Part shown: positions 35,083-42,553 of the stretch, piece after piece
Layout: each line of letters opens with the position of its first letter
Numbering within the stretch: the stretch's first letter is position 1
From: Timonella sp031979385
GTDB taxonomy: Bacteria; Actinomycetota; Actinomycetes; Actinomycetales; Cellulomonadaceae
Assembly (NCBI GenBank): GCA_031979385.1
Contig: DALZEF010000013.1
Location: 1 to 64,000 of the forward strand
Reading direction: 5' to 3'
DNA length: 64,000 bases
The notes under the pieces: model-generated
Seen by the model: only the letters and a program-made list of their open reading frames with translations
Told to the model about the DNA's origin: nothing
Database searches by the model: none
Position numbers and translations under genes: made by a program

Positions 35083-35221
35083 GCAGGAAACCGCCGAAGA
35101 TGAAGTACGCCACACGTTTAACTCCATTCGCACAAAACTTTACCTTCTTTTTGCCAGGCTGTCTCCCCGGTTTCCTGCGGTTTTACCGCACTGACACACA
35201 GCTTCCACCAAAGAAGGTAAA
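35083..35221. repeat. Two interleaved inverted repeats (possible pseudoknot)
   Basis: GCAGGAAACCG (35083-35093) is complementary to CGGTTTCCTGC (35168-35178), and TTTACCTTCTTT (35139-35150) is complementary to AAAGAAGGTAAA (35210-35221). The pairs cross each other (order 1-2-1'-2'). They lie in the gene-free 34956-35295 stretch, in the 5' leader of the unknown protein gene at 34101-34955. Either a pseudoknotted RNA or two exclusive hairpins could form. No known riboswitch was recognised. Confidence 0.55.
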
Positions 35222-35225
35222 AAGG

Positions 35226-35254
35226 TACCCCGTTGGAAAGTTTTCCACGGGGTA
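35226..35254 (-). terminator. Terminator of the M15 peptidase gene
   Basis: TACCCCGT/CGGGGTA with inner TGGAAA/TTTCCA forms a hairpin 42 bp after the stop. On the minus strand it is followed by CCTTTTTACC, a good U-tract. Confidence 0.85.
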
Positions 35255-35295
35255 TCTGTTATAGAAATCTATTTAATCGGGCATTCGAAGCGGGA

Positions 35296-36774
35296 TCAGT
35301 AACCCATCGCACGCGCTACTGGTGACACCTCTGCGCCACCAAACTCCCAGTGCCACGGTTCCGGCTTGGTCGTCTGTGCCCACTCTGGCGAGAACCAGCC
35401 ATAGGTGGTCGAGTTCGCGACAAGCCAGTTCCGCTCCGGGGTGTTCCAGCGAGCCTCAGGACCACTGAGATCAAGCGCGAGACCCCACCCGTGGTTGGAC
35501 ATTCCGGGAGGTGCTGCAAGCCAACCCTTGGCCGCCTTGGTGGCGACCTGCGAACTGTAAGAACGGTAGGAGTCGGTCATCTGGATGTCACGACCGAACT
35601 CTTCCTTGAACGCAGCGTTCAGTTCAGCGAACATCAAGGCTGCATCAGGGCGCGCTTTTTGCCCTGTGGCCGAAGCGATCTCAACGAGTGCACTGTCCGG
35701 CAGGCGCCCGTTGGAGAAGGTCCCGTACGAGTTGGCCAGTTCAACAGCCTCAGCCCATGCTGCCTCAAGCGCGAGGACAGCAAGTTCCTCGGCAGTGGTT
35801 ACACCCGGAGTCGAGGTGCCATCGACGAGGGCTTGGAGGCGAGCGGTTGCCGCGACCACTGAGTCGATTGTCGTATCGGTGACGGCAACAGAAACCGTGT
35901 CGGCGCCTGTTGGGACATCCACAACGTTTGCGGTGGAATCCGTGGCAAGATCCCCGAATGTGTCATCGCCGGGCATGTAGACCACCATGCTCTGCGACGA
36001 GCCGTCGGCTTTGCTCTGTTCAGTTGCGGCATGCTTGCCAACGTATGGAGCGACGCTTGCGGTCTGAACGACCTCTGGAGCGGCATTGATGGCCTGCTCA
36101 ACCTCGGGGTTCGCCGCGGCTTTCTCTGCCTGGGCTACAGGGACATCGGCATTTGCTCCCACCGCACGGATGGTGATTTCGAGCGATTCCTCGGAATCGT
36201 AGAGACCTTCGGCCGATGCGGTTCCGGATGCCTGTTCAACATCTGTCGCGAGCGTGTTACGCGAGAAACTACGCGAGGCAGTGCCAGATCCCTCACGGGT
36301 TGGGATCTCCTCGGCCTCGAGAGCGATCTGTTCCAGGAGTTGCTCGAGTTCCGCAGATGCCTTCTGCACCGCGGCATCTGACTCGATCAGGGCAGACGCA
36401 TCGTTGAGGAGCTCAGCGGCCTTCATCACCGCTTCGTCTGCCTCGCTCGACGCGATGGTGATGGCGGTGTCCGGTTCCACCAGATCCGTGAGGTTACGCT
36501 CTTCTCCAGTGACCTGGGATGTGCTTGGTCGGCTGTCGTGAGCGCTCACAACGACCGTGGTGCCAACGAGCCCGGCGATTGCCACACTGGCTGCGATGAC
36601 GGGCTTGCCGAGAACTGGCTTGGTGATGGAGGGCACGGAGAAAAGCGCCAACCGGATACCGTTACGCTTCTGGGCGGCGCGGCGTCCTTGGTAGCGTCCG
36701 CGGCGTGTGGCATCCGTGTCAGGTGCATGAGCAGCCTCGATAGAGGTTGCTATGCGCTTACCGTGTGCGGCCAT
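35296..36774 (-). CDS. M15 family D-alanyl-D-alanine carboxypeptidase, membrane-anchored
   Basis: The 492-aa protein trims peptidoglycan peptides outside the cell. A basic Arg-rich N-terminus precedes one transmembrane helix (about 55-78), followed by a long Glu/Ala/Ser-rich spacer (about 85-320) and a C-terminal VanY/M15 domain (about 355-485). The zinc site is visible as SNHGWGLALD (His, Asp) and PWHWEFGG (His), with DSYRSYSSQ before it. ATG 36774 was chosen over 36900 because AGGTGA lies upstream and the earlier region looks non-coding. It has its own terminator. Confidence 0.9.
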   Translation of the reverse strand: MAAHGKRIATSIEAAHAPDTDATRRGRYQGRRAAQKRNGIRLALFSVPSITKPVLGKPVIAASVAIAGLVGTTVVVSAHDSRPSTSQVTGEERNLTDLVEPDTAITIASSEADEAVMKAAELLNDASALIESDAAVQKASAELEQLLEQIALEAEEIPTREGSGTASRSFSRNTLATDVEQASGTASAEGLYDSEESLEITIRAVGANADVPVAQAEKAAANPEVEQAINAAPEVVQTASVAPYVGKHAATEQSKADGSSQSMVVYMPGDDTFGDLATDSTANVVDVPTGADTVSVAVTDTTIDSVVAATARLQALVDGTSTPGVTTAEELAVLALEAAWAEAVELANSYGTFSNGRLPDSALVEIASATGQKARPDAALMFAELNAAFKEEFGRDIQMTDSYRSYSSQVATKAAKGWLAAPPGMSNHGWGLALDLSGPEARWNTPERNWLVANSTTYGWFSPEWAQTTKPEPWHWEFGGAEVSPVARAMGY

Positions 36775-37311
36775 CGAAATAATCACCTGGTTCCTTGCGG
36801 CAGTTACGCCTTGGGGCGGTTTACACGACCCGCCGGATGGTGGCAGCGGTTCATGTGTCTTACTGATGCATCGCGCTATGCGTGTTACATCTTGCGGCAC
36901 TCACCTGTGTGACTGCTGCGAGCAGAACGATCTCCTGATCATTTATCTCGGCAGGACCAAGACAAACTTAATAGGACAATGGGTAGCAGTGCCCGTGCCG
37001 TTCGCCCCATCTAGGTTACAAGAGTGTCACAGATCCACAAGGGCCTCGCTCCTGCCTTCATCACACCTGTGCACAACTCACCCAGCAACGAGCCGCCCAC
37101 CAGTGTGGAAACAGGAACGCGCATGCCCCTCTGTGTCATACAGCACAGGAGAGCATGCGCGAATCGCACCCGAGAAACCACATGCACCCCAAGATCGAGA
37201 TCCGAAATTCACCCACTTGGAAAGTTCGTTTGAGGACGACCCGGACATCCAGCTAAGCGCCCGACACTTGTTCCTAGTTGTTCAGGGCGTTGCAACGACC
37301 ATCAGAACCCG
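36775..37311 (-). other. 537-bp leader region of the M15 peptidase, no gene
   Basis: No credible gene lies here. On the minus strand next to the start there is a GC-rich fold (GGCGG...CCGCC at about 36812-36833), and further up hairpins at 36978-37009 (ATGGG/CCCAT) and at 37118-37161 (GCGCATGC/GCATGCGC). I looked for the c-di-AMP riboswitch often found before actinobacterial cell-wall hydrolases and did not find its conserved core. Confidence 0.5.
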
Positions 37312-37379
37312 CCATGGGCTGTTTTTGGTCCGATGGCGTGTATTTTTTACACGCCACCGGACCAATTTCAGCCCATCGG
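37312..37379. repeat. Imperfect palindrome family copy P3
   Basis: CCATGGGCTG and CAGCCCATCGG form the outer arms; inner arms TTTTTGGTCCGATGGCGTGT and ACACGCCACCGGACCAATTT are nearly complementary. It starts 17 bp past the MFS stop codon (minus strand). The core TTTTTGGTCCG is shared with P1. Confidence 0.75.
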
Positions 37380-37395
37380 CTTGACGACGAGCCGA

Positions 37396-39051
37396 CTAAG
37401 ATCGCTCACCACGCCCTGGCCCAGCCGCGCTGGGCTGGGAGAGGGATGCGGCGTGGTCCATCTCGTCGCCAATCTGCCGCACGTCGAAGTCGTGGATTGC
37501 CTGTTCAACCCCTTCAACAGCGGTCATCGCAGAGCCAGAGATCGATTCCTCGATCGTGGTTGCAAGCGGCTTTTGCCTCACAAAGAACAGCAGCGCAGCC
37601 GCAACGATGGCCAGCGGGATGAGCCACATGTAGATAGGGATGAGTGCCTGATTGTACGAAAGCACGACCGCATCTCGCAGCGGCCCCGGCAGTTCATGCA
37701 CGAGGGCTGGGGTAAAGGAGTTCGCATCGAGCTGACCTGCCGCCGACGAGTCAACGAGACCTGCGAGATTCTCCTCGACCCGAGCAGTCAGACGCGACGC
37801 GAACACCGATCCGACGACAGCGGACCCGAGCGTTGAACCCACCTGGCGGAAGTAATTGGTGCCCGCAGTGGCGGTGCCCACGACCCTGAGCGGGAACGAG
37901 TTCTGCACGATCAAGGTGAGGATCTGCATCGACATGCCCAAACCCATACCAAGAACGGACATGGCCGCACAGATAACCCATACCTGCGTGTCCACCGTAA
38001 TTCTCGCCATGAGCAGCAAGCCCAGGGCAACAACAAACGATCCGATGATAGGGAGATTCTTGTAGTTCCCGGTCCGACTCACCACGATCCCGGAGATCGT
38101 CGCGGTTATCAGGAGCGCAAGCATCATCGGAGCCATGAGCAGACCCGCCGTGGATGCCGAATAGCCGCCAGTCATCTGCAGGTAGGTCGGCATGTATCCG
38201 ATCGCGCCGAACATCGCGACTGCAGTGACAAGCGCAGCCAGGGTGGTCAGATTGAAGTTGCGATCCCTGAACAGGAACAACGGCATGATCGGTTCAGCGG
38301 CCTTCGACTCAACCCAGACAAACAAAACGCCCGTCACGGCGGTCGTTACGTAGAGGCCGACAACAAGCGGAGATGTCCAGCCGTATAACGAGCCACCCCA
38401 GGTAAGGGCAAGAACAAGTGCGGTCGTTGCAACGGACAACAGCGCCATGCCAAGAATGTCGAGTTTTGGGCGCTCCTGCAGCGCACGTACAGGCTTGCGC
38501 AGAAACAACACGGTTGCGACGATCGATAGCACGCCCAACGGAAGGTTGATCCAGAATGCCCAACGCCAACCCGGACCCTCCGTAAACCAGCCACCCAAGA
38601 GCGGCCCAGCCACCGAGGAAACGGCAAAGGTGGCGCCCATGATTCCCATGTACTTGCCACGTTCCCGGGCAGGTATCACATCTGCGATGGCAGCCTGCGA
38701 GAGAATCATCAGGCCACCGCCACCGATCCCCTGAACTGCGCGGGCTGCGATGAGCAGTTCCATCGAGTCAGCGATTCCACCCAGCACGGAACCGATCAAG
38801 AAGAGCACAATCGCACTGAGCAACAGCGGCTTGCGTCCCATGAGGTCCGACAGTTTGCCGTAGATCGGCATCACGATCGTGGAGGCCAAGATGAACGCTG
38901 TGATGACCCAGGCCATATGCTCAACGCCGTTGAGTTCACCAACGATTGTGGGAAGCGCGCTCGACAGCACGGTTTGGCCGAGGGACGACATGAACTGTGT
39001 CATCATCAGGCCAGCGAACAGCAGATTCACTGAGTTCTGGTGTTTGGTCAT
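37396..39051 (-). CDS. MFS drug-efflux transporter (DHA2 / 14-TMS), module 1
   Basis: The 551-aa proton antiporter has 14 predicted helices. It shows motif A (YGKLSDLMGRKPLLL), motif C-like AGPLLGGWF and the DHA2 signature AARAVQGIGGGGLMILSQA. It is a paralogue of the transporter at 42554-44224 (both carry MPIYGK and QGIGGGG/QGLGGGG plus ILSQA). ATG 39051 overlaps the TetR stop (ATGA), so regulator and pump are one operon. A soluble acidic C-terminal tail of about 50 residues follows the last helix. Substrate unknown. Confidence 0.93.
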   Translation of the reverse strand: MTKHQNSVNLLFAGLMMTQFMSSLGQTVLSSALPTIVGELNGVEHMAWVITAFILASTIVMPIYGKLSDLMGRKPLLLSAIVLFLIGSVLGGIADSMELLIAARAVQGIGGGGLMILSQAAIADVIPARERGKYMGIMGATFAVSSVAGPLLGGWFTEGPGWRWAFWINLPLGVLSIVATVLFLRKPVRALQERPKLDILGMALLSVATTALVLALTWGGSLYGWTSPLVVGLYVTTAVTGVLFVWVESKAAEPIMPLFLFRDRNFNLTTLAALVTAVAMFGAIGYMPTYLQMTGGYSASTAGLLMAPMMLALLITATISGIVVSRTGNYKNLPIIGSFVVALGLLLMARITVDTQVWVICAAMSVLGMGLGMSMQILTLIVQNSFPLRVVGTATAGTNYFRQVGSTLGSAVVGSVFASRLTARVEENLAGLVDSSAAGQLDANSFTPALVHELPGPLRDAVVLSYNQALIPIYMWLIPLAIVAAALLFFVRQKPLATTIEESISGSAMTAVEGVEQAIHDFDVRQIGDEMDHAASLSQPSAAGPGRGERS

Positions 39052-39668
39052 TGTGTTTCTTTCATAAGGCGCCGGAACACGTCGAGGGCTTCACGGAAGC
39101 GCAACTCGCCGTCATCAGACAACGCATCGGGGTGTGTCGAGAAGGTGTAGCGCACGACAGAACCGGCAAACGTTGCCATCGCACGGGCTGAGGCCTCGGG
39201 CGAACCAAGGCCGGCAACATCTAGGTTCAGGTCCGCCAACACCTCAGCAACCGCATCATTCACCGCTGACTCACAGGCGGCCATGTGACGGTGCAGAAAG
39301 AGTTTGTGTTCGGGGCGCTCGCGAAAGACGGCGACCCTGCTGCGAAAGTTGTCCGGGTCTATGACCGTGTCACGCACCACGTGGAAGTAGAGCGAGACCA
39401 CTCGATCAAACAGGTTATGTCCACCGTTTGCTCGGAGTTCGTCGTGTTGAGCCCGGGTGATCTGCGGCGCACGAAGCCCGACCACTGCTTCCTCTTTGGA
39501 TTTGAAATAGTTGAAGAATGTGCGCTGCGAGACTCCCGCCTCGGCCGCGATTTCCTCAACCGGCGCGTTGCACTCGTTCTCCACGACGAGGCGGTAGGCA
39601 GCCCGGTGAATAGCTAGGTAGGCATCGGCCTTGTTCTGCTCGCGTCGGGATAGGGACTGATTATGCAC
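39048..39668 (-). CDS. TetR family regulator, module 1
   Basis: The 206-aa repressor has an N-terminal helix-turn-helix (about 25-60; PVEEIAAEAGVSQRTFFNYFKSKEEAVVG) and a ligand-binding C-terminal domain. The GTG start (39668) lies 6 bases after a candidate -10 (TAAAGT, minus strand), so the mRNA is probably leaderless. A 28-bp perfect palindrome lies between -35 and -10, consistent with autorepression and control of the coupled efflux gene. Confidence 0.92.
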   Translation of the reverse strand: MHNQSLSRREQNKADAYLAIHRAAYRLVVENECNAPVEEIAAEAGVSQRTFFNYFKSKEEAVVGLRAPQITRAQHDELRANGGHNLFDRVVSLYFHVVRDTVIDPDNFRSRVAVFRERPEHKLFLHRHMAACESAVNDAVAEVLADLNLDVAGLGSPEASARAMATFAGSVVRYTFSTHPDALSDDGELRFREALDVFRRLMKETQ

Positions 39669-39674
39669 ATCTAA

Positions 39675-39708
39675 ACTTTATGCAGTTGTGCAAGTTTGCA
39701 CAACTGCA
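39675..39708 (-). promoter_or_regulatory. TetR operator and promoter, module 1
   Basis: The palindrome 39681-39708 has perfect 13-bp arms TGCAGTTGTGCAA and TTGCACAACTGCA around GT. On the minus strand a -35 TTGTGC (39698-39703) is 17 bp from a -10 TAAAGT (39675-39680). The operator would block polymerase. Confidence 0.85.
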
Positions 39709-39738
39709 AATTTATGCGATATCTCCCACACAACGAAA

Positions 39739-39761
39739 GGGACCCACCACAGGTGAGTCCC
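39739..39761 (-). terminator. Probable rlmN terminator
   Basis: GGGACCCACC and GGTGAGTCCC form a stem with one mismatch, 75 bp after the rlmN stop and before the TetR operator. On the minus strand it is followed by TTTCGTTG. Confidence 0.6.
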
Positions 39762-39835
39762 TCGTCGTCAATCGAGCCATGCGCAAGCGCTCGCAGCGCT
39801 CCGGCAGATATCAGCGCGCAGCGCCCTGCATCCGC

Positions 39836-41374
39836 CTACTCGTCCGCAGCGGCCAACTGGCCGCACGCACCGTCGATCTCCTTACCGCGCGTATCGCGCA
39901 GCGTGGTCGGGATGCCGTGTGCCTCAAGGCGGGCGATCCACTCGCGGGTCACGGCGGGCTCCGAAGAGGTCCAGATCGAGCCTGGCGTCGGGTTCAACGG
40001 AATCGGGTTGACGTGTACCCATCCCTTGCCGCGAGCGCTCAACTTCTCGGCCAGCAGGTCGGCGCGCCACCCGTGATCGTTCATGTCTTTGATCAGCGCA
40101 TACTCAATCGACACGCGGCGGCCGGTCTTCTCGTAGTACTCATATGCTGCGTCGATGGCCTCGTCGGCCTTCCAGCGCGAGTTCACCGGAATGAGTTCGT
40201 CGCGCAGTTCATCGTCCGGAGCGTGCAGGGACAGCGCGAACGTGAACGGCAGCTTCTCGTCAGCGAGTTTACGGATCGCAGGCACCAGGCCAACGGTCGA
40301 CACCGTAATGCCGCGAGCGCTCATACCCAAGCCCTCAGGCGCTTCAGCGCACATGCGGTGCACTGCGTTCATGACGCGCTTGTAGTTTGCGAGCGGCTCG
40401 CCCATGCCCATGAACACGATGTTGGTGACGCGCTCAGGAACGTGATCGCCGGGACGAATACCGCCCAAGCCACCCTCCGCGATGACGCGGTTGGCCTGAA
40501 TGATCTGGTCGAGAATTTCCGCGGTGGACATGTTTCGGGTCAGACCCGCCTGACCGGTCGCGCAGAACGGGCAGTTCATGCCGCAGCCGCACTGAGAGGA
40601 CACGCACAGGGTGACGCGACCCGGGTAGCGCATGAGCACGGATTCAACAAGGGATCCGTCGAACAGTCGCCACAGGAACTTGATGGTCGCACCGTCGTCG
40701 GTGGTCAGGCGCTTGACCTCAGTCAGCAGGGGTGGGAACGCTGCGTCGACCATCTCTTGGCGCTTGTCCTTGGGTAGATCGGACATGCGCTCGGGATCCG
40801 TTGTGTAGTGCTGGAAGTAATGCACCGAAAGCTGCTTGGCGCGGAAGGCAGGCAGCCCGAGTTCCTTGAACTTCGCTTGACGTTCCTCAAGGGTCAGGTC
40901 CGCGAAGTGAGTTGGCGGCTGAGTAACCCGTTTTTTGGTGGCGAACTGCAGTTCTGGACGCCCATCCGCGCCCATCGCCTGCTTCCACCCCTCCGGGGTT
41001 GGGCGTACTTGCTCGCGCCCTTCGCGGCGCGCACGCAGTTCGGACACACGGCCCTCGACCTCGGCGCGGCGTTCGTCCTTTTTCTGCTGGGCGTCTTTGG
41101 CTTGGATGTACGCGATCGTCCGGTCGTTGCGGTCCGCGCGCGTGACGCGGTCCTCATGCCGGGTGCGTCCCGTCTGCTTGGGTCGTGACGGTTGTCCGCC
41201 ACGGGTCAGGCTTTGCGACGAGCGGGCAGCAGAGCGCGCACCGCCCACTTTCAGCGCGGACAGTTGCGGTTCGGAGGTTGAGCCCGTTGATCCCGGGGTC
41301 ACCGAAGTGCGGCCACGCGAGTCTTGAGGCGTCGCTGACTGGCCGGAACGGGGGGATTTGTTTGAAGCAGACAT
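39836..41374 (-). CDS. rlmN: 23S rRNA (adenine(2503)-C(2))-methyltransferase RlmN with N-terminal extension
   Basis: This radical-SAM enzyme methylates A2503 of 23S rRNA (and A37 of some tRNAs). The core (about 165-512) shows THFADLTLEERQAKFKELG, the radical SAM cluster CGMNCPFCATGQAG (CX3CX2C), GMGEPLANY and the C-terminal catalytic Cys in DGACGQL. Ahead of it lies an extension of about 160 residues rich in Arg, Ser, Gly and Gln with a charged helix (KDAQQKKDERRAEVEGRVSE), not present in usual RlmN of about 350-400 aa. ATG 41374 was chosen; a later ATG at about residue 169 (MGADGRP) is possible if the extension is not translated. Confidence 0.93.
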   Translation of the reverse strand: MSASNKSPRSGQSATPQDSRGRTSVTPGSTGSTSEPQLSALKVGGARSAARSSQSLTRGGQPSRPKQTGRTRHEDRVTRADRNDRTIAYIQAKDAQQKKDERRAEVEGRVSELRARREGREQVRPTPEGWKQAMGADGRPELQFATKKRVTQPPTHFADLTLEERQAKFKELGLPAFRAKQLSVHYFQHYTTDPERMSDLPKDKRQEMVDAAFPPLLTEVKRLTTDDGATIKFLWRLFDGSLVESVLMRYPGRVTLCVSSQCGCGMNCPFCATGQAGLTRNMSTAEILDQIIQANRVIAEGGLGGIRPGDHVPERVTNIVFMGMGEPLANYKRVMNAVHRMCAEAPEGLGMSARGITVSTVGLVPAIRKLADEKLPFTFALSLHAPDDELRDELIPVNSRWKADEAIDAAYEYYEKTGRRVSIEYALIKDMNDHGWRADLLAEKLSARGKGWVHVNPIPLNPTPGSIWTSSEPAVTREWIARLEAHGIPTTLRDTRGKEIDGACGQLAAADE

Positions 41375-41542
41375 CGTTTTAAGATTCTCCCACGCGCGCT
41401 TGCACGCTGCACGAAACGTGAGCGACGACAAACGTGACGTTGCCCGCTTAGGCTGCCGACTCGTCGCCAAGCCTGCTCCTTGCCTGTTCCCTCGAACTCC
41501 ACCCAAGCTCTCGTCGCATCCCCTATCGCAGCCCATCGCCGC

Positions 41543-41612
41543 ACTCAGGCAATTTCCCTCGAACTCAGGCCGAAGTGGGCTGAGCCCGAGGGAAAATCCC
41601 TGAGTTCGCGGG
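41543..41612. repeat. Nested GAACTC palindrome, copy 1
   Basis: The inner hairpin pairs TCCCTCG (41555-41561) with CGAGGGA (41587-41593), plus CTCAG/CTGAG inside it. Outer half-sites CTCAGG (41544-41549) and CCTGAG (41599-41604) are also complementary. The scaffold CGAACTC...GGGCTGAG recurs at 52751-52820. It lies between the divergent rlmN and TetR genes. Confidence 0.65.
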
Positions 41613-41693
41613 ATGCTTCATGCCCGTTAGGCACATGAAGTTGAGGCCGTTAGCAATGTGCAGCGCGCGTGACGCTCTACACACCCAATGAGA

Positions 41694-41722
41694 TTGCACT
41701 TTTGGCACCAAAGTGCAAAGAT
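41694..41722 (+). promoter_or_regulatory. TetR operator and promoter, module 2
   Basis: TTGCACTTTTGG and CCAAAGTGCAA (41694-41718) form a near-perfect palindrome with one extra T in the left arm. TTGCAC can serve as -35 and AAAGAT (41717-41722) as -10, 17 bp apart. The predicted transcript start falls at the GTG at 41730. Confidence 0.75.
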
Positions 41723-41729
41723 GCACTAT

Positions 41730-42413
41730 GTGAGCAATAGTGCAGGAAAGACTAGTGATTCGGAGACTGGAACGTCCGCCGAGCACCCGATCAACCGACG
41801 CGAGGCCCGTAAAACGGCAACCCGCACAGCCCTGATCACCCATGCACGTGCACTCACGAAGGAACACGGCCTCGCAGGGTTCACAATCGAGGACCTGTGT
41901 TCGGAAGTCGACATCTCGCGGCGCACGTTCTTCAACCACTTCGCCTCCAAGGACGATGCCGTGCTCGGGATGTCCAAGGAGTCACCTCTCGCTCCGCATC
42001 GAGAGGAATTCCTGACCTCTCAGGCCCACACCTCGCTACGCGAGGCCCTCTTGAACCTCGTGGCGAGTTCCGTCAATGGCACCGCTACACACAGCTTCAC
42101 CCCATTCGAGGTCATGGAACTGGTCCAGGGCGAACCGTCACTCATGAACCGCCTCCGACAAAACGCCTTCGACACCGTCACCGAGGTGGAACAGCTCATC
42201 TGCGCGCGCGAAGGCCTCCCCTATCCAGATGCCTACGCACACACAGTTGCCCTCACCCTTCACCATCTGATGATGACCGCCCTGCTCCCACCACCGAACG
42301 GTGACTGCACGGCGGGACAACTAGCCCGATCATTCGACGATCCCGAGAACATTCGAGAAAGATTCGCCGAGAGACTCAACCACCTCGCCCGATTCTTCTC
42401 GTCCAGCCCATAG
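41730..42413 (+). CDS. TetR family regulator, module 2
   Basis: The 227-aa regulator has an N-terminal helix-turn-helix (about 28-65; FTIEDLCSEVDISRRTFFNHFASKDDAVLGMS). The recognition helix SRRTFFNHF closely resembles SQRTFFNYF of the regulator at 39048-39668. The GTG at 41730 fits a leaderless mRNA 7 bases after the -10; an in-frame ATG at 41721 lacks a ribosome site and overlaps the -10. It is followed after 140 bp by the MFS gene it presumably controls. Confidence 0.88.
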   Translation: MSNSAGKTSDSETGTSAEHPINRREARKTATRTALITHARALTKEHGLAGFTIEDLCSEVDISRRTFFNHFASKDDAVLGMSKESPLAPHREEFLTSQAHTSLREALLNLVASSVNGTATHSFTPFEVMELVQGEPSLMNRLRQNAFDTVTEVEQLICAREGLPYPDAYAHTVALTLHHLMMTALLPPPNGDCTAGQLARSFDDPENIRERFAERLNHLARFFSSSP

Positions 42414-42553
42414 CACCACCCCGCAGTGCGGTCGTTCACGCCGAACTACCGACAACAGCCAGTACTCATCCTCCAACCCACCACCCCGCGTGTGGTGGAG
42501 ACCCGACGCAACCGTGTCGTCGGCAATCAACCAACTCATATGAAGGGACACCC

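Noticed and set aside
36775..37311. c-di-AMP (ydaO) riboswitch before the M15 peptidase
   Set aside because: The conserved GGGGGACCC and CAGCTAACC-like segments of that family were not found on either strand.
36752..37384. Plus-strand open frame of 210 codons over the M15 leader
   Set aside because: It has no family signal, overlaps the peptidase start region and the P3 palindrome, and shows no coding-like composition.
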